Shown: positions 15,046 to 23,932 of the stretch, in pieces
Numbering within the stretch: position 1 is the first letter of the stretch
Layout of the letters: each line of letters starts with the position of its first letter
Origin: JASGCK01 sp031538565
GTDB lineage: Bacteria; Pseudomonadota; Gammaproteobacteria; Burkholderiales; Burkholderiaceae_C
Length of the DNA: 25,392 nucleotides
Reading direction: 5' to 3'
Assembly (NCBI GenBank): GCA_031538565.1
Contig: JAVKLS010000047.1
Coordinates: forward strand, 1 to 25,392
Program-made: the position numbers and the translations under genes
The notes under the pieces: model-generated
What the model saw: the letters and a program-made list of their open reading frames with translations, nothing else
What the model was told of the DNA's origin: nothing
Database searches by the model: none

Positions 15046-16883
15046 TTTGGGTTTGTAGTCAATTCAAATAAACGATCACCAAAAATTTCTGGACGACCTG
15101 TAAACAAAATTTGCACGCCATTTTTAGCAATCAACTCGCGGCGCAGCTTGAGGCGTTCTTTGGGGTTATCGATGAGGCGCACAGTGGCCGCAATGTACTC
15201 CTCAATCGAATTAGTCGCCATCCAGCTTGGAACCCCTAGGCGTCCAAATAAACCGCGGTCAATGCACTCAAATACTTCAGCACCGTTTAAGCACACGCCG
15301 ACTTGCCCAAGCGTCACGGTATCAATAATGCCGTTGGTATTGCCAAAGGGGAATGGGTTGACAAACAAATCACACTCATTAATTTTTGCCATGTATTCAG
15401 GGTAATTCATGTGCCGATTGACATGGACGTTATCGCCTAAAAATTGTTTGATGACGCGATTGACTTGTGGATGCATCAAGCTGGTCGCTTGTCCAACCAT
15501 AAACTCAAAATGAACGGGGGTTTTTGCTGTATCCACAATAGCTTTACAGGTTTGTAAAAAACGCGGATTGAGCTTCATGGTGGTTGCACAAACAGCAATT
15601 TTGACAACGGGTGGGTTTTTCCCGTCGTTATCGCGCAACTGAGGCGTGAGATTTTCTGGCATTGCTGCCGATGGAACGTAAGGTAGCGCATCTTTTGGCA
15701 AACGCAACAGTTTTTCGGAAAAGCAACTCTCCAGCCCCACATAGTCGTCTTCCAGGACCACGTAATCCATGCACGGCGAGTGCGTGGTTGCGGGATGACC
15801 AAGCGCCATGACTTGCAGCGGTGCGAACCGCAGATTGCAAGCAAACATTGTGAGTGGAAACATACCCACGCTGGGCATATAAAAGACGCGTGCTTGCTTG
15901 GCAATAGCTGTTGAGCGAATCTGTGTCATCTGTTCGATGATCGGGCTATCGTTATTAAGAGGAATGAATTCGTCAAATACAGCGCGTCCTAACTCATCGA
16001 CATTGCCCTCATATCCCATTGCGACGACGTGAAAGTGACGACGTGCCGCACGCATGGTTGTGGAGTGTGTTCGATAAATAGAATGTGCGCCGCTAAACCA
16101 CTCCAGCACAATTAGCATGGTTGGTTTTTCTCCTTTGATCAGCGGCAGCAGCGGGGGCGCGTCTGACAGCCCTCTTTGCAGCATTTTGTTGCGAACGACC
16201 GTATTGATAGCGGCTTTAATGCGGTGACGGTCAGGACGATCCGCGTAGCTGCAATGCATATAGACATCGTGCAAGATGCCAGATGGAATTTGATCCAAAT
16301 CCATTTGCTGCAGCTTCTCGGGTAACCAGCCAAGAACGAGCTCGCGCTTAGCGTGAGCAGATGGAGAAGCTAAAAAGCGCGGCGCCAGCCACGACATACA
16401 AAGACTAACCGCCATCGCAGGACTGGCGGCCCATAGCGAATCTAAATTAATAGGTAGTTCGGATTCTGAAAAAGCAAGCAAGGAAAACTTATTTAGGTTT
16501 GCAGGCGTCAACTCCAACTCATCTTTTTCCCAGCCGAAGTTATTAAGCGCGCGAACCACGTGGTCTGCATTGCGAAAAGGCGTGACGGCAAATAGAGTCG
16601 CTAGCCAGCGCTGTAGCTGCAGTGCGCGTGCGTATCCTTCGTGCGAAAAAGTAAAGTCAGCATTCAAAAACAAATGTGAAATTGCAGACGCAATTCGCGT
16701 CAATATGTGTGCGTCTATTTCATCGCCATTGGCAAGAGCGGCCATTGGCTTTGCTATAAATGCGCTGGACAAGTTGCCATAATGGTTGTCCAGCATATGT
16801 AGTAATTGAAGTAGTTCTGTCCCCGCTTTTTCATATTGACGGTTATAAACAGAATGCTCAAAACGCTCTAAGTTGAATTCCAT
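15042..16883 (-). CDS. HMW1C-type soluble N-glycosyltransferase (GT41)
   Basis: A 613-residue protein resembling Haemophilus HMW1C and Actinobacillus pleuropneumoniae NGT (about 620) along its whole length. Those cytoplasmic enzymes transfer glucose or galactose from UDP-sugars to asparagine in N-X-S/T sites of adhesins. An N-terminal all-helical domain occupies about 1-240. It is followed by the GT-B catalytic part with AHSIYRTHST (266-275, containing the active-site histidine region), GHPATTHS (362-369), EDDYVG, LRLPKDALPYVPSA, TTMKLNP (K437), GQ (Q465) and FPFGNTNGIIDTVTLG (511-526). The key donor-binding residues of the characterised enzymes appear present. No adhesin or TpsB-type transporter lies beside it. 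As the first gene of the glycan operon it may glycosylate a distant target; UDP-glucose from GalU is the plausible donor. Confidence 0.93.
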   Translation of the reverse strand: MEFNLERFEHSVYNRQYEKAGTELLQLLHMLDNHYGNLSSAFIAKPMAALANGDEIDAHILTRIASAISHLFLNADFTFSHEGYARALQLQRWLATLFAVTPFRNADHVVRALNNFGWEKDELELTPANLNKFSLLAFSESELPINLDSLWAASPAMAVSLCMSWLAPRFLASPSAHAKRELVLGWLPEKLQQMDLDQIPSGILHDVYMHCSYADRPDRHRIKAAINTVVRNKMLQRGLSDAPPLLPLIKGEKPTMLIVLEWFSGAHSIYRTHSTTMRAARRHFHVVAMGYEGNVDELGRAVFDEFIPLNNDSPIIEQMTQIRSTAIAKQARVFYMPSVGMFPLTMFACNLRFAPLQVMALGHPATTHSPCMDYVVLEDDYVGLESCFSEKLLRLPKDALPYVPSAAMPENLTPQLRDNDGKNPPVVKIAVCATTMKLNPRFLQTCKAIVDTAKTPVHFEFMVGQATSLMHPQVNRVIKQFLGDNVHVNRHMNYPEYMAKINECDLFVNPFPFGNTNGIIDTVTLGQVGVCLNGAEVFECIDRGLFGRLGVPSWMATNSIEEYIAATVRLIDNPKERLKLRRELIAKNGVQILFTGRPEIFGDRLFELTTNPK

Positions 16884-16939
16884 ATTTTTTGTTAAATAAA
16901 TCGATGCTCAAAGGCAGGAAAAACAAGCGACTAGTTTAC

Positions 16940-17035
16940 ATGGAAAGCCCTAATCTCTCACTAATCGCCCAGGATTCCAACCACGCCGAGCAAGCCAAGA
17001 AAACCGCGAACACCATTTTTTGCAATAGAAATTGA
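16940..17035 (+). CDS. Possible 31-residue ORF or gene remnant upstream of the GNAT gene
   Basis: ATG at 16940 to TGA at 17033-17035 encodes MESPNLSLIAQDSNHAEQAK and eleven more residues. The stop overlaps the next gene's ATG (TGATG). The beginning looks like the N-terminus of a small methyltransferase such as RsmJ, so this may be a truncated remnant, but the similarity is too short to prove. No ribosome site is seen. It may instead be non-coding leader sequence. Confidence 0.25.
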   Translation: MESPNLSLIAQDSNHAEQAKKTANTIFCNRN

Positions 17036-17493
17036 TGCCAACTATTTATCAACTAAAAACAGGCGATTGGACGGCGATTGGATCGCCTGCAATGGCGCTG
17101 CGTACCGAGGTTTTTGTGCGTGAGCAAGGCGTATCACTCGCCATTGAGCGCGACGAGTGGGACGATGTGTGCCTGCACGCCGTGCTGTTTGACGGCGCAA
17201 ACGTGCCTGTGGCAACGGGGCGTCTATTGCCTGCCGAAAACAACGTTTCGCGCATTGGTCGCATGGCGGTGAAGCGGCAACTTCGCGGCAGCGGTCTTGG
17301 CGCAAGGGTGCTGCAAGCCTTGCTAGACGAAGCTCGCGCACGAGACGACTTGGAAGTCGTGCTGCACGCACAAACCAGCGCCCAAAACTTTTATGGCAAA
17401 TTTGGTTTTGCGGTGGAGGGTGATGAGTTTGAAGAGGCGGGAATCGCCCACATCACCATGCGAAAGCATTTCGCCCAGGCGCAAGGGACTTAA
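17035..17493 (+). CDS. GNAT-family N-acetyltransferase (ElaA-like)
   Basis: A 152-residue GCN5-related acetyltransferase. ALRTEVFVREQGV (21-33) is the opening typical of the ElaA/YjcF type. IGRMAVKRQLRGSGLG (74-89) contains the acetyl-CoA pyrophosphate-binding loop, and SAQNFYGKFGF carries the usual tyrosine near the C-terminus. The substrate is unknown. I start at the ATG at 17035 and not at the TTG one codon earlier. The stop overlaps the stop of ygfZ on the other strand by four bases, so the two convergent genes share their 3' ends and no terminator fits between. Confidence 0.9.
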   Translation: MPTIYQLKTGDWTAIGSPAMALRTEVFVREQGVSLAIERDEWDDVCLHAVLFDGANVPVATGRLLPAENNVSRIGRMAVKRQLRGSGLGARVLQALLDEARARDDLEVVLHAQTSAQNFYGKFGFAVEGDEFEEAGIAHITMRKHFAQAQGT

Positions 17494-18254
17494 ATATCGT
17501 CTTTAAGCGCGTAGGGTAAATCGCGCAGGACAAGGTGCGCACCATCAGGCGTACCCAGCCGCAATTGAGACTGCGCGCTACTGGTTTGAATGCAAATTAG
17601 CGCTAAACCTTGACTGGACTGAATCACCAATCCTACGGACTCATCGCTGTTCGTTGCAAACACTTCTTGCCCCGCCGCGCAAGTGGGTGCATCTACCAAG
17701 TACGTTCGGCGTTTGATGGCGCCGCGAAACTGGCTACGCGCCACCACCTCTTGCCCTGGATAACAGCCTTTTTTAAAGCTCACGCCGCCAATGGACTCAT
17801 AGTTCAGCATTTGTGGCACAAACAAATCGACTAAGGGCGCATTGATTCGTGCGACACCGCGCACCACTTCGTGCTCCGCCCAGTTAGCCAGTCCATGATT
17901 GGCAAATAAATCGGGCAAAACCGTCAACTCCTCGGTCAGCGTGACTTTGGCGCGCAACACAAACATCGATAACCGTTTCAGTGTCGCGGACAAAATGTCT
18001 TTTGAGAGCACCAAGTAAATCTCTTGTAACTCGGGTGTATTAACAAGTTTGATACCCCAAAACGATGCCAGCATCCGTCCTTTAGGACTGCAATACGCGG
18101 CAAGCTGCCATTGATTCGTGGGCAGTAGCAAAAAATCGTTGCTTAATTGCCCGTGTAGAAATAATGCGGCGTCTGCACCGCTGGCGCGTATCACCGTCAG
18201 GTGCTCATGCGGGCTACCCACGGGGGGCGTATGGAAGTGATTCAAAGTATTCAT
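17490..18254 (-). CDS. ygfZ: YgfZ folate-binding iron-sulfur repair protein
   Basis: A 254-residue member of the YgfZ/GcvT-like family, which binds tetrahydrofolate and supports assembly or repair of iron-sulfur enzymes. The diagnostic motif KGCYPGQEV is at 162-170 with C164. HGQLSND and SPKGRM are N-terminal family segments. It is shorter than E. coli YgfZ (326). The start at 18254 leaves 21 bases to the divergent mltG; a longer frame exists but would run into mltG and lacks family similarity. The two promoters must overlap or lie within each other's coding sequence. Confidence 0.93.
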   Translation of the reverse strand: MNTLNHFHTPPVGSPHEHLTVIRASGADAALFLHGQLSNDFLLLPTNQWQLAAYCSPKGRMLASFWGIKLVNTPELQEIYLVLSKDILSATLKRLSMFVLRAKVTLTEELTVLPDLFANHGLANWAEHEVVRGVARINAPLVDLFVPQMLNYESIGGVSFKKGCYPGQEVVARSQFRGAIKRRTYLVDAPTCAAGQEVFATNSDESVGLVIQSSQGLALICIQTSSAQSQLRLGTPDGAHLVLRDLPYALKDDI

Positions 18255-18275
18255 GCCTCCATTATCATCAACGCC

Positions 18276-19277
18276 ATGATTCGCCGCTTTTTGTTCCTTA
18301 TTTTTCTCTCTGTTTCCTTGTGCGCGGGCTTTTTCGTGTGGTGGATCAATCAACCTTTGATGCCACCTGCAAGCTTGGCGACCGAAGTCACCATTGACCC
18401 CGGAAGTTCGAGCAAAGGCGCGGCAGCTAGCGTTGCCAAAGCGACCGGTGCAAATGCGGCCCTGCTCACGCTGTGGTTTCGCGGTTCAAGCGCCGCGCTA
18501 GGGCGCAGCAAACCCATTCGCGCGGGAACCTACGCCATCTTGCCCACGCTCACGCCCTACGGTTTGCTGGGCAAGCTGATTGCGGGTGATCAAATCATGC
18601 TGACACTGACCATCCCCGAGGGCTGGACATTCGACCAAATGCGCGCCGCAATGAACGCCGCCCCCAATCTACTGCACAGCACCGCGTCAATGAGTGATGC
18701 GCAGTTGATGGCTGAGCTTGGCAAGAGCGGGCAATTGCCCGAGGGACGTTTTTTCCCAAGCACCTACGCCTATGCAAAAAACACCAGCGACTTAAGCGTT
18801 TATAAGCAAGCTGCCGCGATGCTGGATAAGCGTCTAAAAGCCGCGTGGGACGCTCGCGCACAAGATTTGCCACTTAAAAGCGCGGACGAGCTACTCACAC
18901 TTGCCAGCATTGTGGAAAAAGAAACGGGCAAGCCCAGCGATCGCGCCGAAATTGCAGGCGTGTTTATCAACCGCTTAAAGCTCGGGATGCTTTTGCAAAC
19001 CGACCCCACCGTGATTTATGGAATGAAAGAGCGCTTTGCACAGCAGCGAGGCGACATTCGCAAAAGCGACCTCAAACGCGACACGCCCTACAACACCTAC
19101 ACTCGCGCAGGTTTGCCGCCAGGTCCAATTGCACTAGTAGGCAAAGCTGCGCTAGAGGCCGCATCTCAACCCAAACCCACCGAAGCGATTTATTTTGTGG
19201 CTCGCGGCGACGGCAGCAGTCACTTTAGCCGCACGCTGCCCGAGCACAATGCGGCGGTCAACAAATTCATCCGATGA
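18276..19277 (+). CDS. mltG: Endolytic murein transglycosylase MltG
   Basis: MltG cleaves nascent peptidoglycan strands and sets their length. The 333-residue product begins MIRRFLFLIFLSVSL, a single membrane anchor over about residues 4-23, followed by a periplasmic YceG domain. The catalytic region ASIVEKETGKPSDR has glutamates at 214 and 216, and TDPTVIYG, DTPYNTYTRAGLPPGPI and HFSRTLPEHN are hallmark segments. An upstream frame to 18201 is open but would cut into ygfZ and lacks the membrane-anchor start. The stop overlaps the tmk start (ATGA). Confidence 0.95.
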   Translation: MIRRFLFLIFLSVSLCAGFFVWWINQPLMPPASLATEVTIDPGSSSKGAAASVAKATGANAALLTLWFRGSSAALGRSKPIRAGTYAILPTLTPYGLLGKLIAGDQIMLTLTIPEGWTFDQMRAAMNAAPNLLHSTASMSDAQLMAELGKSGQLPEGRFFPSTYAYAKNTSDLSVYKQAAAMLDKRLKAAWDARAQDLPLKSADELLTLASIVEKETGKPSDRAEIAGVFINRLKLGMLLQTDPTVIYGMKERFAQQRGDIRKSDLKRDTPYNTYTRAGLPPGPIALVGKAALEAASQPKPTEAIYFVARGDGSSHFSRTLPEHNAAVNKFIR

Positions 19278-19915
19278 ACTCCATGAAGCAGCAAGGTGTC
19301 TTTATCAGCTTTGAAGGCATAGACGGTGCGGGAAAGTCCACGCATATTGCAGGCTTGGCCGATGCGCTCTCTAGCAAAGGACACAAGGTCGTGCTGACAC
19401 GCGAGCCAGGTGGAACAGCGCTGGCAGAAAAATTGCGCGATTTGATTTTGAACGATGCGATGGATGCCCTTACCGAATCTCTTTTGGTTTTTGCTGCACG
19501 GCACGACCACGTGCAGCAAGTCATTTGTCCTGCACTGGCGCGTGGCGACATCGTGCTGTGCGATCGTTTTACCGATGCAACGTTTGCCTACCAAGGCGCA
19601 GGACGAGGGTTTGATTTGCAAATTTTGACTCAGCTCGAGCTGTGGGTACAAAGCCACGCGCAGCAACTCGTGCAGCCCGATTTGACTTATTGGTTTGATT
19701 TGGCGCCCGATCTGGCCGCCCAGCGCCTTGTGAGTGCCCGTTTGCCCGATAAATTTGAATCCCAACCCGTAGCTTTTTTTGAAGCCGTACGCAGCGGTTA
19801 CGCGGCGCGGGCAGCATCAAGCCCGAATCGTTTTGTACGCATCGAAGCCAACCAAAGCAAAGACGCCGTTTTTGCAGATGTGCTGGCAGCAGCTAAAACA
19901 AAAAATTTTTTATAA
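19274..19915 (+). CDS. tmk: Thymidylate kinase
   Basis: Tmk phosphorylates dTMP to dTDP in DNA precursor synthesis. The 213-residue protein has the P-loop FEGIDGAGKST (13-23), the dTMP-binding TREPGGT (42-48) and the DRF motif (97-99) followed by AYQGAGRG. Length is standard. Translation is probably coupled to mltG through the 4-base overlap, and holB starts 14 bases after its stop. The mltG-tmk-holB order is conserved widely in proteobacteria. Confidence 0.97.
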   Translation: MNSMKQQGVFISFEGIDGAGKSTHIAGLADALSSKGHKVVLTREPGGTALAEKLRDLILNDAMDALTESLLVFAARHDHVQQVICPALARGDIVLCDRFTDATFAYQGAGRGFDLQILTQLELWVQSHAQQLVQPDLTYWFDLAPDLAAQRLVSARLPDKFESQPVAFFEAVRSGYAARAASSPNRFVRIEANQSKDAVFADVLAAAKTKNFL

Positions 19916-19929
19916 CCGCGAATAGTTTT

Positions 19930-20958
19930 ATGAACGACGCCGATAGCACAAACAAACCTCCCAGCGTCGCGCCGTGGCTGGAGGGAAACCTAGTGCGCTT
20001 GCTTGCGCAGCGCGGTCACGCATGGCTACTGACAGGCGCGGCAGGGCTTGGGCAATTTGATTTGGCAATGGCAATCGCAGCGAGCAGTCTGTGCGAGTCA
20101 CCCGCCCCCAAAGCCTGTGGGAAATGCGAATCTTGCCACATGGTGCGAGCCAAATCGCACCCAGATTTAGCGGTGCTGCTACCCGAAACTTTATCGCTGG
20201 CACTTGGCTTTCCGTTAGACGAAAAAACGCAGAAAGACCTAGACGACAAAAAGCGCAAACCCAGTCGCCAAATCAAACTAGAAGCAGTACAAGATTTAAT
20301 CAACTTTGTGCAGCGCACCAGTAGCCGTGGCAAAGGCTTAGTGGTGGTGATTTACCCTGCCCAAGCCATGAACGCCATCGCTGCCAATGCGCTATTGAAA
20401 TCGCTGGAAGAGCCTGCGGGCAATACACGCTTTGTTCTGGCAAGCGAAGACAGCGCAGCGCTGCTGCCCACCATCCGTAGCCGCTGTCAAAGCTTTGTAC
20501 TGACGCCGCCAGACGATCAACAAATAGCGAGTTGGCTTGTCTTGCAAGGCGTGCTCGAAAAAGATGCCGCCGTGTGGTTAAAAGCCGCAGGCGGACAGCC
20601 GCAAACGGCTCTTGCCATGAGCCAGTCTATTGGCTCTACCGCTGCTTGGCAGAGCTTTCCCAAATTAGTGGCACGGGGTGCGTCGCCGTCCGAGCTTCCT
20701 GCGGCTTTGCTAGACACACCCGCCGCGCTGGTCAGTGCGCTGCAAAAGCTCAGTCACGATGCGCTGTGCGTCAGCCTTGGCAGCGAACCTCGTTTTTTTG
20801 CTGCGGTGACAAGCACATCGTCGCTGTATCAACTCAGCACCTGGGCAAAAAATTTGAATGTGCAAGCCAAATCCGCAGAGCACACCTTAAACGCGGGCTT
20901 GATGGTGGAGGCGCTTCTGGCCGAAGCTAAACAAGCCTTAATGGCAAAACAACCCTAA
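19930..20958 (+). CDS. holB: DNA polymerase III delta' subunit
   Basis: HolB is the delta' subunit of the clamp loader. The 342-residue protein has a degenerate P-loop (WLLTGAAGLGQF, 32-43) lacking the Walker lysine, as expected for delta', which does not hydrolyse ATP. Zinc ligands C55, C63, C66 and C69 lie in the CGKCESCH region. ANALLKSLEEPAG and TIRSRCQSF (the SRC motif) are clear. It continues the mltG-tmk-holB-tatD unit, and tatD follows after 15 bases. Confidence 0.95.
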   Translation: MNDADSTNKPPSVAPWLEGNLVRLLAQRGHAWLLTGAAGLGQFDLAMAIAASSLCESPAPKACGKCESCHMVRAKSHPDLAVLLPETLSLALGFPLDEKTQKDLDDKKRKPSRQIKLEAVQDLINFVQRTSSRGKGLVVVIYPAQAMNAIAANALLKSLEEPAGNTRFVLASEDSAALLPTIRSRCQSFVLTPPDDQQIASWLVLQGVLEKDAAVWLKAAGGQPQTALAMSQSIGSTAAWQSFPKLVARGASPSELPAALLDTPAALVSALQKLSHDALCVSLGSEPRFFAAVTSTSSLYQLSTWAKNLNVQAKSAEHTLNAGLMVEALLAEAKQALMAKQP

Positions 20959-20973
20959 CGGCAATATCAAAAT

Positions 20974-21786
20974 ATGTTTGTTGACTCACACTGTCACCTC
21001 AATTTCCCCGAGCTTAAAAAGCAAATCCATGATATTCGTGCGGCGATGGCGACGGCGAAGGTTACGCACGCCATGGTGATTGCAACGACGCTAGAGGAGT
21101 TTCAAAGCGTGCACGAATTGGCAAGCACCTACGATAACTTTTGGGCAACGGTGGGGGTACATCCAGATAACGAAACCACGCAAGATGGTGCGCCCATTCA
21201 AGAGCCTACGGTGGACGATTTGCTCGTCCGCGCTGCTCTGCCCAAGGTGGTCGGCATTGGCGAGACGGGTCTTGACTACTACCGACTAAACGGGCGCAGC
21301 GTGCTTGACATGGAGTGGCAACGCGAGCGCTTTCGCGTACACATCTGCGCCGCGCAGACTGCGAAAAAACCGCTCATCATTCACACCCGCAGTAGCTCGG
21401 ACGACACTATTGCCATTTTGAAAGAAATGAAAGAGGACGGCTCGCGCGGCGCGGCAGGCGGCGTATTCCATTGCTTCACCGAAAGCACAGCCGTAGCCAA
21501 GGCAGCGCTTGATTTAGGTTTTTATATTTCTTTTTCAGGCATCCTCACATTCAAAAATGCGCAGAGCATTCGCGAGGCCGCCGCCTTTGTACCGCTTGAT
21601 CGCACTTTGATTGAAACCGATAGCCCCTATCTTGCCCCCACACCTTATCGCGGCAAAGCCAATACACCCGCCTATGTGCCCTACGTAGCCGCAGAGTTGG
21701 CACGCATCAAATCGGTATCCGTAGAAGACATTGGGCGCATCACCACCCATAACTACTTTCAACTTTTTTCAGGCGCGGTGCGATGA
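20974..21786 (+). CDS. tatD: TatD-family metal-dependent nuclease
   Basis: A 270-residue TIM-barrel hydrolase of the TatD/YcfH group. Metal ligands are visible: H6 and H8 in DSHCHLN, E97 in GIGETGLDYY, H137 in IIHTRSS, H166 in FHCFTES and D216 in ETDSPYLAP. In this position, after holB, the E. coli counterpart is YcfH. Characterised members are 3'-5' deoxyribonucleases. Its end overlaps the start of the ankyrin gene by four bases (ATGA), so the two are coupled. Confidence 0.95.
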   Translation: MFVDSHCHLNFPELKKQIHDIRAAMATAKVTHAMVIATTLEEFQSVHELASTYDNFWATVGVHPDNETTQDGAPIQEPTVDDLLVRAALPKVVGIGETGLDYYRLNGRSVLDMEWQRERFRVHICAAQTAKKPLIIHTRSSSDDTIAILKEMKEDGSRGAAGGVFHCFTESTAVAKAALDLGFYISFSGILTFKNAQSIREAAAFVPLDRTLIETDSPYLAPTPYRGKANTPAYVPYVAAELARIKSVSVEDIGRITTHNYFQLFSGAVR

Positions 21787-22448
21787 AGCAGTGGATTGTT
21801 CGCTTGCTCGTTGCGCTGGCAGCGCTGTCGATAGGGGCGTCCCCCGCCGTAGCAGACGAGCGCAGCGACTATTTTGTCGCCATTGCAAACGACAACGAAA
21901 CTGCTGTGGTCAACTTTTTATTTCGCGGCATGGATCCCAATACGCTAGACGAAAAAGGCAATAGCGGCTTGATGATTGCCGCGCACATGGGGGCACTCAA
22001 AGTAGCGGATTTACTCTTGTCGCAAAACAAAGTCGATGTCAATATCACCTCAAAAAATGGCGAGACCGCCCTCATGCTGGCAGCGCTTGGCGGCTATGAG
22101 CGATTGGTAAACACCTTGCTTGCCAAAGACGCGGATGTGAATAAAACGGACTGGACACCGCTGCATTACGCTGCAACCAATGGTAGCGTCCCTCTAATCA
22201 AAATTCTGCTAGATCACAGCGCCTACATCGATGCAGAGTCCCCCAATAAAAGCACGCCACTAATGATGGCGGCCATGTATGGCACGTTTGGTGCGGTCAA
22301 ATTTTTGGTGGAGGAGGGGGCGGACATTCATCTTAAAAATGAGCAGGAGCTGACTGCGCTGGATTTTGCCAAACGAGTCAATCGCGCCGATGTGGTGACA
22401 TACCTTGTCAAACTCAGCGCTGCCAAGCGACCTAAAGGCAGTTGGTAG
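21783..22448 (+). CDS. Exported ankyrin-repeat protein
   Basis: A 221-residue protein with an N-terminal signal peptide (hydrophobic core LLVALAALSIGAS, likely cleavage after AVA at residue 24). It is followed by about five ankyrin units, such as GLMIAAHMGALKVADLLL, TALMLAALGGYERLVNTLL, TPLHYAATNGSVPLIKILL and TPLMMAAMYGTFGAVKFLV. One unit is slightly shortened before DWTPLHYAA. Ankyrin repeats bind proteins; the partner is unknown, probably periplasmic. Coupling to tatD by a 4-base overlap is a clear linkage but gives no direct function. It converges on cbiX with a 4-base gap. Confidence 0.9.
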   Translation: MKQWIVRLLVALAALSIGASPAVADERSDYFVAIANDNETAVVNFLFRGMDPNTLDEKGNSGLMIAAHMGALKVADLLLSQNKVDVNITSKNGETALMLAALGGYERLVNTLLAKDADVNKTDWTPLHYAATNGSVPLIKILLDHSAYIDAESPNKSTPLMMAAMYGTFGAVKFLVEEGADIHLKNEQELTALDFAKRVNRADVVTYLVKLSAAKRPKGSW

Positions 22449-22452
22449 AGTG

Positions 22453-22809
22453 CTATGCGCTCAGAATGTTTGCAATGCAGGCAATCAGCGCAGGATGCTC
22501 GCCGATTGAGGGCATCAATTCAAACTCGAGTGTTGGATGCGCCGCGCGCAAAGCCGCGGTGAGCCTAGGCAAATCTTCCCGCACGTGTTTGCCAATACCT
22601 AAAAACAAGGGCGCGATGCGAATGTGCACCGCACCTTGTGCAGCCAAGTCAGCCGCCGCATCGGCAAGACTAGGCTGCATGAGCTCAACATACGCGCAGC
22701 GCACCTTGACGGCGGAGTTTTGCTGTGCAACAGCCTGTGCAATCGATTCAATCGGTTTGGCCCACTGCGGATCGCGCGAACCATGCGCCAGCAAAATAAT
22801 CGCCTTCAT
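22453..22809 (-). CDS. Short CbiX-type sirohydrochlorin chelatase
   Basis: A 118-residue single-domain class II chelatase resembling CbiX-small. HGSRDP carries H9 and the second histidine is H75 in GIGKHVRED, the expected metal-binding pair; AYVELMQPSL (39-48) is the conserved substrate-site segment. Members insert cobalt, nickel or iron into sirohydrochlorin in cobalamin, siroheme or F430 synthesis; the metal cannot be inferred here. Its ATG overlaps the stop of lptG (ATGA, 22806-22809), so it ends a transcript beginning with LPS export genes. Confidence 0.88.
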   Translation of the reverse strand: MKAIILLAHGSRDPQWAKPIESIAQAVAQQNSAVKVRCAYVELMQPSLADAAADLAAQGAVHIRIAPLFLGIGKHVREDLPRLTAALRAAHPTLEFELMPSIGEHPALIACIANILSA

Positions 22810-23924
22810 TTTTTATACACAACCCATGCAAAAGCACCTAGTGACACGGCAAAGTAAATCAAACTAGGCGCGGCAGCGGCTAGCCAAGGCTGCCAATGCG
22901 AAATGTTTCCGATGTAGCCAAACACGTTGTTGAGCAAGAAAAAACTAATTCCCGTCACCACTCCGCCAAACACATAACCCGCAATGCCACTTTGTCTAAA
23001 GTGCAAATACGCAAATGGCAATGCCAACATCAGCATCACCAGACAGCTAATGGGATAAAAAACTTTTTTCCAAAACTCGATTTCATACATTTGCGCCGAC
23101 TGGCTATTGCTATCGAGATGCTGAATGTAGCGAAATAAATCATAGATCGGCATGCGCTCGGGTTTGAGTAGCGCAACCGCAACGACCTGCGCGCTCAACT
23201 CCGTAGGCCAGCGGTATTGCGCGAGGTTTTGGACACGCAGCGTTGACTTTTGCGCGGAGTCCTCAATAGATAAGTCTTCCAAGTTTTGCGGAAACTCTAT
23301 GCGTCGTGCCTGCTGCAAAACCCACGCACCTTCAATAAATTGCCCCTGTGCGGCGTGCGTCGTGGTGATGATACGCCCCGCAGAATCAAACTCGTAAATG
23401 CGAATCACCGACATATTGCCATCTCCGTCTAGCGCTCCCACGCTGATGGCATAGCGACTGTATTGTTGTTGCTCTTTTAGCCATACACCTGTTTGCCCAG
23501 CCGTAATTGCACCTTGATAGCGGGCTTTAAGCAATTGCGCTGTTTTGCTTGCCAGCGGCGTGATGTAGTCACCCAGCACAAAAGTCAATACAACAAACCC
23601 AAACCCTAGCGTTAATAAAATTTTGAGCGCCCGCTGCGGACCCAGTCCGCTGGTGCGCAGGATGGTGAATTCAGAGCTTTGTGCAAACCGCGCCATCGCC
23701 CACACGCCCCCAATCAACACGCCAATTGGCAGCAGTTCGTACAAATGCCCAGGGATTTGCAATAACACATAAGCCACGGCGTGAAAGAGCTTGTAGTTTT
23801 GAATGCCGACAACCGACATTTCATCCACCAAGTCAAAAAATAAAAACAAGGATAAAAAACCTAAGCACACAAAAGCAATGCTAAAGACAAGGTCGCGATA
23901 CAGCAAACGGCGAACGGTTTTCAT
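22806..23924 (-). CDS. lptG: LPS export permease LptG
   Basis: LptG pairs with LptF in the inner-membrane LptB2FG transporter, which extracts LPS to the periplasmic bridge. The 372-residue protein starts MKTVRRLLYRDLVFSIAF, with one membrane segment near the front, two more at about 50-130, a long periplasmic beta domain and three segments at the end. An upstream frame to 23963 would overlap lptF. It follows lptF by 8 bases in the usual F-G order. Confidence 0.93.
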   Translation of the reverse strand: MKTVRRLLYRDLVFSIAFVCLGFLSLFLFFDLVDEMSVVGIQNYKLFHAVAYVLLQIPGHLYELLPIGVLIGGVWAMARFAQSSEFTILRTSGLGPQRALKILLTLGFGFVVLTFVLGDYITPLASKTAQLLKARYQGAITAGQTGVWLKEQQQYSRYAISVGALDGDGNMSVIRIYEFDSAGRIITTTHAAQGQFIEGAWVLQQARRIEFPQNLEDLSIEDSAQKSTLRVQNLAQYRWPTELSAQVVAVALLKPERMPIYDLFRYIQHLDSNSQSAQMYEIEFWKKVFYPISCLVMLMLALPFAYLHFRQSGIAGYVFGGVVTGISFFLLNNVFGYIGNISHWQPWLAAAAPSLIYFAVSLGAFAWVVYKK

Positions 23925-23932
23925 CGTGCGCC

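Noticed and set aside
16884..17034. Promoter of the 13-gene glycan operon
   Set aside because: It must lie here or inside the GNAT gene, but no -35/-10 pair with acceptable spacing stood out, so no site is called.
19220..19765. 181-codon minus-strand open frame
   Set aside because: It is antisense to tmk and the end of mltG, both with full family motifs; no independent support.
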